Assembly: GCA_041691815.1 (NCBI GenBank)
Contig: JBEPTZ010000015.1
Location: forward strand, 1-53,228
Length of the DNA stretch: 53,228 nucleotides
Direction: 5' to 3'
From: 70-18 sp041691815
GTDB lineage: Bacteria > Pseudomonadota > Alphaproteobacteria > Acetobacterales > Acetobacteraceae
This document shows positions 8,411-16,050 of this stretch, one piece after another. The notes beneath the pieces are model-generated. The model searched no databases and was not told the origin of the DNA. It was given only the letters and a program-made list of their open reading frames with translations. How positions within the stretch are numbered: position 1 is the stretch's first letter; each line of letters begins with the position of its first letter. The translations under genes and the position numbers were made by a program.

Positions 8411-9019
8411 TCAGTCCTTTGGCGCCACGGCGGGGGCCATGAAATTCCGATTGTAGAGCTTGATCTCGCCGTTATCGAAGCCACGCCGGTTGTCGAGCAC
8501 TTCGAGCGCCAGCCCGTACATGTGCAGATGCCGCGTCGGCACCTGACCAGTGGTATGGATCGAGTGGATATCATCCGGCATCAGCGCGATGCCACGCCCG
8601 GGTTCGACCATGATCTCGTGATCGACCACGATATCGGCGCGATCCGGGCGGGAATGGTCGTCGGTGCGGCGATAGACCTTGTTCAGCTCCTGGCCATCGA
8701 CCGCGACCACCACCGCCCAGGTGGTGTGGTCATGCGCCTTGGTCTCGTTGCCGGGATTGAGCGCGTTCATGTACAGCGCGAAGCGATTATCGGCATCTTC
8801 CTGCAACAAATAGCGATTGGCGCCCTTCTGGCCGCCCTCCGGCGGCGGGAAGGTGGTGGACGGGAACAGATGCTGCTGGGCGGCGAGCGTCAGCAACTCG
8901 GCCTTGATGGCGTCCAGCGCCGGGCGAGTGACGCCCTGGGCCTGCTCGATGGCGCGGATGCGATCGACGGTGGCGGCGACGGCGGCGGCACGGGCGGTCC
9001 TGGTTTCGGGCGCGTTCAT
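8411..9019 (-). CDS. cysteine dioxygenase-like cupin (thiol dioxygenase)
   Basis: 202 residues with a cupin core: His96 and His98 (AHDHTTW) and a later histidine in PDDIHSIH (His152) fit the three-His iron site of thiol dioxygenases. HLHMYG near 164-169 is also conserved in this family. Members add O2 to the thiol of cysteine, 3-mercaptopropionate or similar compounds to form sulfinates; the substrate cannot be read from sequence. The ATG at 9019 follows GGGGAG. It is the first gene of a leftward pair with the multi-rhodanese protein, separated by 17 bp, and is divergent from the methyltransferase. Confidence 0.85.
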   Translation of the reverse strand: MNAPETRTARAAAVAATVDRIRAIEQAQGVTRPALDAIKAELLTLAAQQHLFPSTTFPPPEGGQKGANRYLLQEDADNRFALYMNALNPGNETKAHDHTTWAVVVAVDGQELNKVYRRTDDHSRPDRADIVVDHEIMVEPGRGIALMPDDIHSIHTTGQVPTRHLHMYGLALEVLDNRRGFDNGEIKLYNRNFMAPAVAPKD

Positions 9020-9089
9020 GGCGGTTCTCCCCTGTCTCTGCCTGAGCATAGCCGCAGCCCCCCTTGGCAGCAACGCTGTCGGCGCGCAC

Positions 9090-9950
9090 ATGAGCGCCAT
9101 GGACCCGATGCATGTGTTCGACCGCGCCGCCGTGCGCCGCCATCGCGACCGGGCGGCCGCCACGGTGGATACGGTTGCCGATCTGCTGGCCGATTGCGCC
9201 GACCGGCTGCTCGACCGGCTGGACGACACCTCCCACCGCTTCAGCCGCGCGCTGGATGTCGGCGGGCGCGGCATCGTCGCACCGAAGCTGCGGGCGCGCG
9301 GCATCGCCACCGTGGCCTGCGACCTCTCGGCGGCGATGGCGGCCCGCTCCGGCGGCGCCTGCCTGGCGGCCGATGAGGAGCGGCTGCCGTTCGCGCCGGC
9401 CAGCTTCGACCTGGTGGTGGCCAGCCTGTCGCTGCACTGGGTGAACGACCTGCCCGGCGCGCTGATCCAGCTTCGCCGCGCACTGTCGCCCGACGGCTTG
9501 CTGCTGGCCAGCCTGCCGGCGCTGGGCACTTTGGGCGAACTGCGCACCGCGCTGACCGAAGCCGAATCCGGGCTGGCCGGTGGCGCCGCACCGCGGGTTT
9601 CGCCGTTCCCCGACCTGCGCGACTGCGCCACCCTGCTGCAACGCGCCGGCTTCGCACTGCCGGTGGTCGACGCCGAGGACATCACCCTGCTCTACGCCAA
9701 CCCGCTGACACTGCTGCGCGAATTGCGCGCCGCCGGCGAAGGCAACGCGGTGGCCCTGCGCGACCGCCGCATCCCGCCGCGCGCACTGTTCCCGCAGGCG
9801 CTGGCCAGCCTGCCGCAACAGGACGGCCGCAGCCGCGCCACGCTGCGGCTGGCAATGATGACCGGCTGGGCGCCGGCACCGAGTCAGCGCAAACCGCTGG
9901 CGCGGGGGAGTGGGCGGGTTTCGCTGACGGAAGTATTTAAAGATAAGTGA
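9090..9950 (+). CDS. SAM-dependent methyltransferase, BioC/NDUFAF5-like
   Basis: 286 residues beginning MSAMDPMHVFDRAAVRRHRDRAA, the N terminus of alphaproteobacterial BioC-like proteins related to mitochondrial NDUFAF5 (a complex I assembly factor). The SAM loop reads ALDVGGRG rather than the usual LDLGCGxG. LPFAPASFDLVVASLSLHWVNDLP is conserved in this group. Either a BioC-type malonyl-ACP methylation role or an NDUFAF5-type role is possible; no biotin genes are nearby. ATGs at 9090 and 9099 are both plausible. The stop is 3 nt before hairpin A of R2. Confidence 0.82.
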   Translation: MSAMDPMHVFDRAAVRRHRDRAAATVDTVADLLADCADRLLDRLDDTSHRFSRALDVGGRGIVAPKLRARGIATVACDLSAAMAARSGGACLAADEERLPFAPASFDLVVASLSLHWVNDLPGALIQLRRALSPDGLLLASLPALGTLGELRTALTEAESGLAGGAAPRVSPFPDLRDCATLLQRAGFALPVVDAEDITLLYANPLTLLRELRAAGEGNAVALRDRRIPPRALFPQALASLPQQDGRSRATLRLAMMTGWAPAPSQRKPLARGSGRVSLTEVFKDK

Positions 9951-9953
9951 GTT

Positions 9954-10075
9954 CTTCTTTTTGTGAACAAAAAGAAGCAAAAAAACTTTCTATCCATTGG
10001 AGTGTACGGAATCTCCGCCACTCCACTGTTGCAAGGCGGATAAAATTTTTTGCGCGCTTTTTTTCAAAAAAGCGC
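9954..10075 (-). repeat. three-hairpin intergenic repeat, copy R2
   Basis: Hairpin A is 9954-9977 with the family arms. Hairpin B is 10054-10075 with arms GCGCTTTTTT/AAAAAAGCGC, i.e. both arms changed together relative to GTTC/GAAC copies. The core has TATCC pairing with GGATA, an inner GGAG/CTCC hairpin, and the family word TTGCAAGGCGGAT. GATAAG and CTTATC flank the element. It sits between two converging genes (methyltransferase and TPP enzyme). Confidence 0.93.
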
Positions 10076-10082
10076 TGCTTGC

Positions 10083-11705
10083 TTATCCTCTACCGGGCGA
10101 GATGAACTCCCAGGGCGCGGTTTCCTTGCTGATATCGGTGGTGACCTCGATCAGTGATGGCACGTTGGCGGCGATCGCCTCGCGCAGTGCGGTGCGCAGG
10201 CCTTCGGCGTCCGGGGCGTGCCAGGTGCGGACGCCGAAGCTGCGGGCGAAGGCCTGGAAGTCCGGGTTGACCAGTGCGGAGCCGGAGTCTCGTCCCTCGA
10301 ACAGCCGTTTCTGGTCGCGCAGCACGTTGCCGTAGGCGCCGTTGTTGAACAGGATGGTGATCAGGTTGATGCCGTGCTGCATCGCGGTGGCCAGTTCGGT
10401 GGCGCCGAACAGGAAGCCGCCGTCGCCGGTGACTGACACCACCACCTTATCGGGATGCGCGACCTTGACGCCGAGGGCGGTGGGGAAGCCGGCGCCGAGG
10501 GTGCCGGAAAAGCCCGAGGTGATCAGGCCGCGCGGGTGATAGACCGGGAAGCCGAACCAGGAGGCGTAACCGACCTGGGTCATCTCGTCGCAGAAAATGC
10601 CGTCGTCGGGCATCGCGTCACGGATCGCTTCCAGGTAGGCGAGTTGCGGCTGCACCTTCTGGATGGCGGTGGCGGCGGCGGATTTGGCGCTGGCGATCGC
10701 CTCGGCGCGGCCGGCGGCAGGCGCCCCCTGGCTGATTGCTGCGAGCAGCGCGCGGGCGCCGTCGGCGGCGTCGGCGACGATGCCGATATCGACCGGCAGG
10801 CGGCGCATTTCCACCGGGTCGATGTCGATGCGGGCGACCGTGAGATTGGCCGGGCGCTTGCCCCAGCGGCCGAGGCACACCTCCAGCCGGCTGCCGAAGC
10901 CGATCAGCAGGTCGGTTTCGGCCCACAGCGCGTAGGCCGAGGTGACGGTCATGGCCAGCTTGTGGCGATCGGAGACGATGCCGCGGCCGGAGCGGAACGA
11001 CACCACCGGGGCGCCGAGCCGTTCGGCCAGCGCCTGGATTTCCGGCCCGGCGTCCAGCGCGCCGCCGCCGACCCAGATCATCGGGCAGCGGGCGGCTTTG
11101 ATCTTCGCGGCCAGGGCGGCGATTTTCTCCGGGTCGGGCACCGGGTTGGCGTGCGGCGGCAGCGGGTCTTGCGGGGTGACCTCGGCGGTGGCGGTGAACT
11201 GGTCCCACGGCATCTCGACCGAGACCGGGCCGCGGCGGCCAGAGCACATCTGTTGGAAGGCGTTGGCCACCAGGCGCGGCGCATCGGCGGGGTGCTCGAT
11301 GCGTTCGGCGGATTTCAGCAGGGTGCGCAGCGTGGCGAGCTGGTCGGGCAGTTCGTGCAACTGGCCGCGACCGCGCCCGATCATGGCGCTCGGCACCTGG
11401 CCGGTGAGGCACAGCACCGGCGCGTTGACCCCCCAGGCGGTGGCCAGTGCGGCGGTGGTGTTCAGCACCCCCGGGCCTGGCACCACAGCATAGGCGGCAG
11501 GCCGGCCGGTGGCGCAGGCATAGCCGAGCGCCATGTAGGCGGTGGTCTGCTCGTGGCGGGCGTTGATCAGCCGCAGGCGGTTGGAATTGCGCGCGAAAGC
11601 GTCGAACAGCCCGTAGGTCTGCACGCCGGGCAGGCCGAACACCGTGTCGATGCCGTGCCGCAGCAGCCCGTCGACAATCGCCTCGCCACCCGTCATCCGC
11701 GCCAT
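10083..11705 (-). CDS. thiamine-pyrophosphate enzyme, acetolactate synthase-like
   Basis: 540 residues with the three-domain TPP-decarboxylase layout. The cofactor-activating glutamate is Glu52 (ARHEQTTAYMALGYA). The TPP/Mg motif runs from GDGGFLFGATELATA to ILFNNGAYGN near residues 430-460. The family includes acetolactate synthase large subunits, benzoylformate decarboxylase and related lyases. No ilvN regulatory subunit is adjacent, so a catabolic or standalone enzyme is more likely than biosynthetic AHAS. The ATG at 11705 is chosen after GGGGGACGCGGC; a longer open frame upstream lacks family similarity. It converges on the methyltransferase across R2. Confidence 0.85.
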   Translation of the reverse strand: MARMTGGEAIVDGLLRHGIDTVFGLPGVQTYGLFDAFARNSNRLRLINARHEQTTAYMALGYACATGRPAAYAVVPGPGVLNTTAALATAWGVNAPVLCLTGQVPSAMIGRGRGQLHELPDQLATLRTLLKSAERIEHPADAPRLVANAFQQMCSGRRGPVSVEMPWDQFTATAEVTPQDPLPPHANPVPDPEKIAALAAKIKAARCPMIWVGGGALDAGPEIQALAERLGAPVVSFRSGRGIVSDRHKLAMTVTSAYALWAETDLLIGFGSRLEVCLGRWGKRPANLTVARIDIDPVEMRRLPVDIGIVADAADGARALLAAISQGAPAAGRAEAIASAKSAAATAIQKVQPQLAYLEAIRDAMPDDGIFCDEMTQVGYASWFGFPVYHPRGLITSGFSGTLGAGFPTALGVKVAHPDKVVVSVTGDGGFLFGATELATAMQHGINLITILFNNGAYGNVLRDQKRLFEGRDSGSALVNPDFQAFARSFGVRTWHAPDAEGLRTALREAIAANVPSLIEVTTDISKETAPWEFISPGRG

Positions 11706-11916
11706 GCCGCGTCCCCCTGCCTTGTGCCGCCGGACAGTCGCATGGCCGCCGCCGCAGGTGAACCCCCTGGATGCATGCGGCACATTGCGGTTGCCTGATG
11801 GCTGCAGGTGCCCCTAGGATCAGCCGCAAGACGCTACGGCGCTTTGGTGAAATTTGAGCGAGCGAGCCGATGCCAGCGAGACCTGAGTCACCCGCCGCGC
11901 ACCCGGATGCGTTTCG

Positions 11917-13011
11917 ATGACTGTGCTCAACCTGGCGACGATGGCACTTTACACGACATTGTCGGCAGCGATCTCCGCCTCGGGCGCCGGCAATACGCTG
12001 CAGCTCAGCCCCGGCCTGTATGTCGAGGATTTCCCGATCATCACCCATTCGCTGACCATCGAGGCGGTCGGCGGCATGGCGCAGTTGCGCACGCCAGACC
12101 CGACGCCGTCGAACAACCGAGCCATCCTATACGTGGGCTACAATGCCGGGGCCGATCTCACGGTGAGCAACCTGGATATCTCCGGCGCGGTCGATCCCCA
12201 CGACAACGGCGCCGGCATTCTGTTTGAGATCGGCAACGGCGCGCTCGTCGTGTCGAACAGCTGGATCCACGGCAACCAGGATGGCATCCTGACCGGCACC
12301 ACCGGGGCGATCACCATCACCCATTCGGAGATCGATCATAACGGCGTGGCGTCGACCAACCCGATGTATGGCCGCGACCACAACATCTATGTCGGCGAAG
12401 CCACCAGCCTCACGATAACCGACAGCTATATCCACGACGCGCTGGGCGGCCACGAGATCAAGAGCCGGGCGGCGGTGACCACCATCAGCAATAACCGCAT
12501 CCAGGACGGCCCGACCGCCGAGGCCAACTACAGCATCGACATCCCCGATGGCGGCGTGGCGACGGTCACCGGCAACACCATCGAGAAAGGGCCAGCCGCG
12601 CCCAATCGCTACGCGATCCATTTCGGCGGCGAGGCCAACCCCAGCAAGCCGGGCTCCAGCCTGACGGTCGAAAACAACGTGCTGATCAACGACCGGGCGG
12701 CCGGCGGCACCGCGATCTACAACGCCACCACCGATGGCGCAGGCAACAGCTATCCTGCGACGGTGGACGGCAACACCATCTATAATTTCGACGAGTTCTA
12801 CCACGGCGGCGGCACCGGCGACACGCTCGGCGCCAATACCCTGATCAGCGGGCCGGCGCCGGCGCTGGATACCTCCTCGCTGTTCGCGGTGCCGGAGCCG
12901 GACTCGGCGCTGCTGCTTGCCGTCGGGCTGCTGGGGCTGGGCTGGGCCGGCTATCGGCCAGTGAACACCGGCCGGCGCTTGGCCTTGAAGGCGGCCCGCC
13001 CCTCCTTGTAG
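11917..13011 (+). CDS. right-handed beta-helix protein with PEP-CTERM-like tail
   Basis: 364 residues. Residues about 30-300 are Asn/Gly/Thr-rich repeats of parallel beta-helix type (ITITHSEIDHNG, LTITDSYIHDALGG, TTISNNRIQDG, ATVTGNTIEKG). Near the end VPEPDSALLLAVGLLGLGWA plus GYR resembles the PEP-CTERM sorting signal. The frame then continues 16 residues (PVNTGRRLALKAARPSL) over the 3' end of the converging crotonase gene, where PEP-CTERM proteins usually stop. No N-terminal signal peptide is visible: a TGA lies 33 nt upstream of this ATG. It may be N-terminally truncated or have a misplaced start. No exosortase gene is in the window. Confidence 0.72.
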   Translation: MTVLNLATMALYTTLSAAISASGAGNTLQLSPGLYVEDFPIITHSLTIEAVGGMAQLRTPDPTPSNNRAILYVGYNAGADLTVSNLDISGAVDPHDNGAGILFEIGNGALVVSNSWIHGNQDGILTGTTGAITITHSEIDHNGVASTNPMYGRDHNIYVGEATSLTITDSYIHDALGGHEIKSRAAVTTISNNRIQDGPTAEANYSIDIPDGGVATVTGNTIEKGPAAPNRYAIHFGGEANPSKPGSSLTVENNVLINDRAAGGTAIYNATTDGAGNSYPATVDGNTIYNFDEFYHGGGTGDTLGANTLISGPAPALDTSSLFAVPEPDSALLLAVGLLGLGWAGYRPVNTGRRLALKAARPSL

Positions 13012-13769
13012 TCGGCGCTGTCGAAGCAGAGGGCGATGCTGGCGGCGATCGCCGCCTTGTCCATCTCGCTCTCGGCGCGCATCGCCTCGCCGACGGTGAA
13101 CTTCATGCTGGCGACCGACAGCGGCGCGTTGCCGGCGATGCTGGCGGCGAGCGCCATCACCCGCGCATCGAGGGCGGCCAGCGGCACCGCCTCGTTGATC
13201 AGCCCCATCCGCGCCGCCTCGGGGGCAGGCACCCGGTCGCCGGTCAGCAGCAGCATGCGGGTATGCGCGGGGCCGACCAGTTCCACCAGCCGGCGGGTGG
13301 TGCGGAAGCCGTAGGAAATGCCGAGCTTGGCCGCCGGGATGCCGAACTGGCTGTCCTCGGAGGCGATGCGCAGGTCGGCCTGCATGGCGATACCCAGCCC
13401 GCCGCCGAGGCAGAAGCCATGGATGCGGGCGATCAGCGGCTTGTCGAAGGCGGCCAGCGCGTCGCGCCCGAGCGCGGTCAGCCGGTCGTATTCGCGCATC
13501 GCGTCGGCGTCGCCGCGCAGTTGGTCGAACTGGCTGATATCGGCGCCGGAGACGAATGCCTTATCGCCGCCACCGGTCAGCACCACGACGCGGATCGCCG
13601 GGTCGGCGCTGAAGCGGTTGAGGATTTCCGCCAGCCCCGCCCACATCTCCACCGACATGGCGTTGCGCTTTTCCGGCTGGTTGAAGGTGAGCACCCCCAC
13701 GCCCCCGGCGCTGGCCGCCAGCATCTTGCCGCCCGCATAGGCTGTTGTGTGGTTCGGCAGACTGTCCAT
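12951..13769 (-). CDS. enoyl-CoA hydratase/isomerase family (crotonase) protein
   Basis: 272 residues with the crotonase fold. The first oxyanion-hole region is KAFVSGADISQF and the second is IHGFCLGGGLGIA. Compared from memory with mitochondrial enoyl-CoA hydratase, the two catalytic glutamates are replaced: PEI becomes PAA (FGIPAAKLG) and the Glu before LTGDR becomes Met (TRMLLLTGDR). It therefore probably is not a classic hydratase; another crotonase reaction on an acyl-CoA is likely. The ATG at 13769 follows AGGCG. Its 3' end overlaps the beta-helix gene by 61 bp, tail to tail. Confidence 0.85.
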   Translation of the reverse strand: MDSLPNHTTAYAGGKMLAASAGGVGVLTFNQPEKRNAMSVEMWAGLAEILNRFSADPAIRVVVLTGGGDKAFVSGADISQFDQLRGDADAMREYDRLTALGRDALAAFDKPLIARIHGFCLGGGLGIAMQADLRIASEDSQFGIPAAKLGISYGFRTTRRLVELVGPAHTRMLLLTGDRVPAPEAARMGLINEAVPLAALDARVMALAASIAGNAPLSVASMKFTVGEAMRAESEMDKAAIAASIALCFDSADYKEGRAAFKAKRRPVFTGR

Positions 13770-13915
13770 GTGCGGCGCCTCTCATGCAGGAAGCGGGGCG
13801 TTGGCCCGGCCGCTGCACGATGATCGTCAAGGCCGCCGGCGGCAATGCCGGCCGGCAGGTTGCGCTGCCGTGGCGGCGGCGTAGCATCGCAGCACACCAA
13901 TCCAGGAGGTCAGCG

Positions 13916-14299
13916 ATGGCCGCGTTCAGCTACGACCATATCCATCTGCGCACCGCCGACCCCGAGGGCACGGCGGCGTTCTACCACAAAATGTTCGGTG
14001 CCGAGGTGCTGCGCAGCGAAGCCGGCGGCAAGCCGCGCATCGACCTCAAACTGGGCGGCATGAACGTGTTCATCGCGCCGGTCGGCCCGACCGACCAGGT
14101 CGCCGCGGCGCCGAGTTCACCCTATCACGGCCTCGACCATTTCGGCCTCAGCGTCACCGGCATCGACGCGGTGGTGGCCGAACTGAAGGCCAAAGGGGCG
14201 GTGTTCACCATGGAACCCACCACCATCCGCCCGGGCACCCGCATCGCCTTCCTGCGCGCGCCGGACGGGGTGTCGATCGAACTGCTGGAGCGCAGCTGA
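13916..14299 (+). CDS. VOC/glyoxalase-family protein
   Basis: 127 residues with two beta-alpha-beta-beta-beta modules. It begins MAAFSYDHIHLRTADPEGTA, and GLDHFGLSV and GVSIELLE provide candidate metal ligands (an N-terminal His, the HFG His, and the final Glu). Members include glyoxalase I and ring-cleaving dioxygenases; the specific reaction is unknown. The start is secure: AGGAGGT lies 7 nt before the ATG at 13916. It is divergent from the crotonase gene and ends 1 bp before the end of the converging ric gene. Confidence 0.85.
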   Translation: MAAFSYDHIHLRTADPEGTAAFYHKMFGAEVLRSEAGGKPRIDLKLGGMNVFIAPVGPTDQVAAAPSSPYHGLDHFGLSVTGIDAVVAELKAKGAVFTMEPTTIRPGTRIAFLRAPDGVSIELLERS

Positions 14300-14300
14300 C

Positions 14301-14993
14301 TCAGGCAGCCGCGGCCCGCTCGAAGCGCGGGAACAGGATGTTGTTCTCCAGATGGATATGGGTGACCACGTCGTCGTGCAGCTTGGTCAGCGCGGCGCAC
14401 AGCGCACGCCAGCTGCGGCAGCCGTCCTCCGGCACCGTGCGGCCATGGGTCAGCCGGTCGATCTCGGTCAGTGCCGCGCCGTGGTCGTCATGCTCGCCGC
14501 GCATGGTGGCGATCGCGGCGGCGATCATCGGCCCGCCGCCGGCCAGCATCATCGGGAACAGCACCACCTCCTCGCGCTTCTGATGGATCACCATCTCGGC
14601 GCGCAGCCGGCTCAGCAGCGCGGCCAGCCCGGCCGGTGCCGCCGGATGGCTGACATGCACGCCCTCGATGGTCTCGGCCAGCGGGATCAGCCCCTGTAAC
14701 TCCCGCAGGTGCACCACGTGGTAGCGGGTCTTGATGTGCTCGATCAGCTCCGCCGAAGGCATCGTGTCGGCCAGCAGCATCGGCTCCCCCGCCGGCCCAC
14801 CGGCCGCCAGCGCCCCCAGCAGCGCCTGCGCATCCAGGCTGCGCTGCGCCGCCGCATCGGCCAGGGTCTGGTCGCCGCTGCAGCAGAAATCGATTCCGCG
14901 CGCCGCGAACACCGCGGCCGCCCCCGGCATGGTGGCGACGATCCGCCCGACCTTCTGGTCCAGCAATGCGGCAAGTTCGGCAGTGTGAGCCAT
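14301..14993 (-). CDS. ric: iron-sulfur cluster repair di-iron protein (RIC/YtfE/ScdA)
   Basis: 230 residues. The N-terminal ScdA/DUF542 domain carries GIDFCCSG (Cys37, Cys38). The C-terminal hemerythrin-like four-helix bundle has histidines in KTRYHVVHLREL, VIHQKREEVVLFP, MRGEHDDHG and VVTHIHLENNILFP. RIC proteins repair iron-sulfur clusters damaged by nitric oxide or oxidants. The ATG at 14993 follows GGAGG and removes a spurious 12-residue extension. The gene is 86 bp downstream of nsrR on the same strand, with an operator-like dyad in the gap, so NO-responsive control is likely. Confidence 0.94.
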   Translation of the reverse strand: MAHTAELAALLDQKVGRIVATMPGAAAVFAARGIDFCCSGDQTLADAAAQRSLDAQALLGALAAGGPAGEPMLLADTMPSAELIEHIKTRYHVVHLRELQGLIPLAETIEGVHVSHPAAPAGLAALLSRLRAEMVIHQKREEVVLFPMMLAGGGPMIAAAIATMRGEHDDHGAALTEIDRLTHGRTVPEDGCRSWRALCAALTKLHDDVVTHIHLENNILFPRFERAAAA

Positions 14994-15046
14994 GGAAACC
15001 TCCGTGCGATCATCACGCGTCATCGACACGGCTCACTCTGCGCCTT

Positions 15047-15071
15047 AAATACGTATTGTCAATACCGATTT
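15047..15071. promoter_or_regulatory. candidate NsrR operator upstream of ric
   Basis: A perfect 6-1-6 dyad, GTATTG-T-CAATAC (15053-15065), is flanked by AAATAC and CGATTT that extend the symmetry partially. It lies in the gap between nsrR and ric. A related sequence occurs upstream of nsrR at 15564-15576 (10 of 13 positions identical). Assignment to NsrR is inferred from position and gene content. Confidence 0.55.
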
Positions 15072-15079
15072 AAATCCCG

Positions 15080-15517
15080 TTACGCCGCGTGGCGCGGAAC
15101 CAGCAGCCTGGCGAGATCCGGGATGCGGCAATCGGCCAGCGTAAACCGGTCCAATTCGGCCAGGAATGCCCGCTGCGCACCGAGCAGCATGCCGCGCAGC
15201 CGGCACTCCGGGGTCAGCACGCAGGAGCCGCCATCGGGCCGGCAGCATTCCACCAGCGGCTGATCCTCCTCCAGCAGCCGCACCACCGTGCCGATGCGGA
15301 TCGCGTCGGGCGCCTGCGCCAGCGCCACGCCGCCCTGCTTGCCGCGCTGGCTGCGCACCAGGCCGGTGGCGCTGAGCGCCTGCAGCACCTTGGCCATGTG
15401 ATGCACCGACACGCCGAGCGATTCGGCGATATGGCTGGCGCTGAGCACCTCGCCGTCGCGCTCGGCGAGCAGAATGAGCGCGCGGACGCCGAAATCAGTG
15501 AACTGGGTAAGCCGCAT
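15080..15517 (-). CDS. nsrR: Rrf2-family nitric-oxide-sensing repressor NsrR
   Basis: 145 residues. The N terminus MRLTQFTDFGVRALI and the winged helix (SHIAESLGVSVHHMAKVLQAL) are NsrR-like. The cluster-binding segment has Cys91, Cys92, Cys99 and Cys105 (ECCRPDGGSCVLTPECRL), close to the three-cysteine pattern of E. coli NsrR. It binds a [Fe-S] cluster and represses NO-detoxification genes until NO destroys the cluster. I prefer the ATG at 15517 (GAGG 7 nt upstream, family-like N terminus) over an ATG two codons earlier at 15523. ric follows downstream and an AhpD-like gene is divergent. Confidence 0.92.
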   Translation of the reverse strand: MRLTQFTDFGVRALILLAERDGEVLSASHIAESLGVSVHHMAKVLQALSATGLVRSQRGKQGGVALAQAPDAIRIGTVVRLLEEDQPLVECCRPDGGSCVLTPECRLRGMLLGAQRAFLAELDRFTLADCRIPDLARLLVPRHAA

Positions 15518-15563
15518 GACCATGCCTCGCGGGATTGCATTTGTCGGATGCCGACCCCAGACT

Positions 15564-15576
15564 GTATTCGCAATGC
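15564..15576. promoter_or_regulatory. candidate NsrR operator in nsrR/AhpD-like divergent gap
   Basis: GTATTCGCAATGC matches the ric-upstream dyad GTATTGTCAATAC at 10 of 13 positions (shared GTATTnnCAATnC). It lies between nsrR and the divergent AhpD-like gene, where it could control both. Symmetry is imperfect. Confidence 0.45.
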
Positions 15577-15662
15577 CGAATTAACGAAAGCCCGATCTGC
15601 GGCGCGTCTCCGCCCGCCACCGCGCTTTCGACATTCCGCAAACAGCGAGATCGGAACCTGAG

Positions 15663-15998
15663 ATGAGCGAGAGAATGTATCCTGCCGCAACCCGACAACT
15701 GGCCGACCGACGGCGGGCGCTGGCGCCGGCCCAGCAGGCGGCGTTCGAGGCGTTCGGCAAGGCGGTGTTCGCCGATGGCGCGCTGCCGGCGAAAATGAAG
15801 CAGATCATCGCCGTCGCGGTGGCGCATGTCACCCAGTGCCCGTACTGCATCAAGGGCCACACCAAGGCGGCGCTCAGGGCCGGCGCCACCCAGGAGGAAC
15901 TGATGGAGGCGATCTGGGTCGCCGCCGAGATGCGCGCCGGTGGCGCCTATGCCCATGCCGCACTGATGCTCGACACCGCCGAGCCGCCGGCCGAATAA
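15663..15998 (+). CDS. AhpD-like carboxymuconolactone decarboxylase family protein
   Basis: 111 residues. The alkylhydroperoxidase D signature is clear: Cys59, Cys62 and His66 in VTQCPYCIKGHTKAAL, preceded by the usual helix (AKMKQIIAVAVAHV). Such proteins act as thiol-dependent peroxidase or disulfide-reductase modules. The location, divergent from nsrR across a candidate operator, suggests a role in nitrosative or oxidative stress. The ATG at 15663 has a weak Shine-Dalgarno (GGAACCTGAG). Confidence 0.88.
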   Translation: MSERMYPAATRQLADRRRALAPAQQAAFEAFGKAVFADGALPAKMKQIIAVAVAHVTQCPYCIKGHTKAALRAGATQEELMEAIWVAAEMRAGGAYAHAALMLDTAEPPAE

Positions 15999-16017
15999 GC
16001 ACCCCGAACCGGCAAAC

Positions 16018-16042
16018 GGCCCCGGACACACTGTCCGGGGCC
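16018..16042. terminator. bidirectional hairpin between AhpD-like and livK-like genes
   Basis: A perfect 11-bp stem, GGCCCCGGACA with TGTCCGGGGCC, closes a CAC loop. It starts 20 bp after one stop and ends 8 bp before the converging stop. It lacks a T tract but is the only structure in this short convergent gap. Confidence 0.65.
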
Positions 16043-16050
16043 ACCCGCAC

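Noticed and set aside
10618..12048. 476-codon frame overlapping the TPP-enzyme gene
   Set aside because: Arg/Pro/Ala-rich frame-shifted reading of the true gene.
12127..12804. 225-codon minus-strand open frame inside the beta-helix gene
   Set aside because: Val/Ile/Gly/Asp-rich antisense shadow without RBS or recognisable domain.
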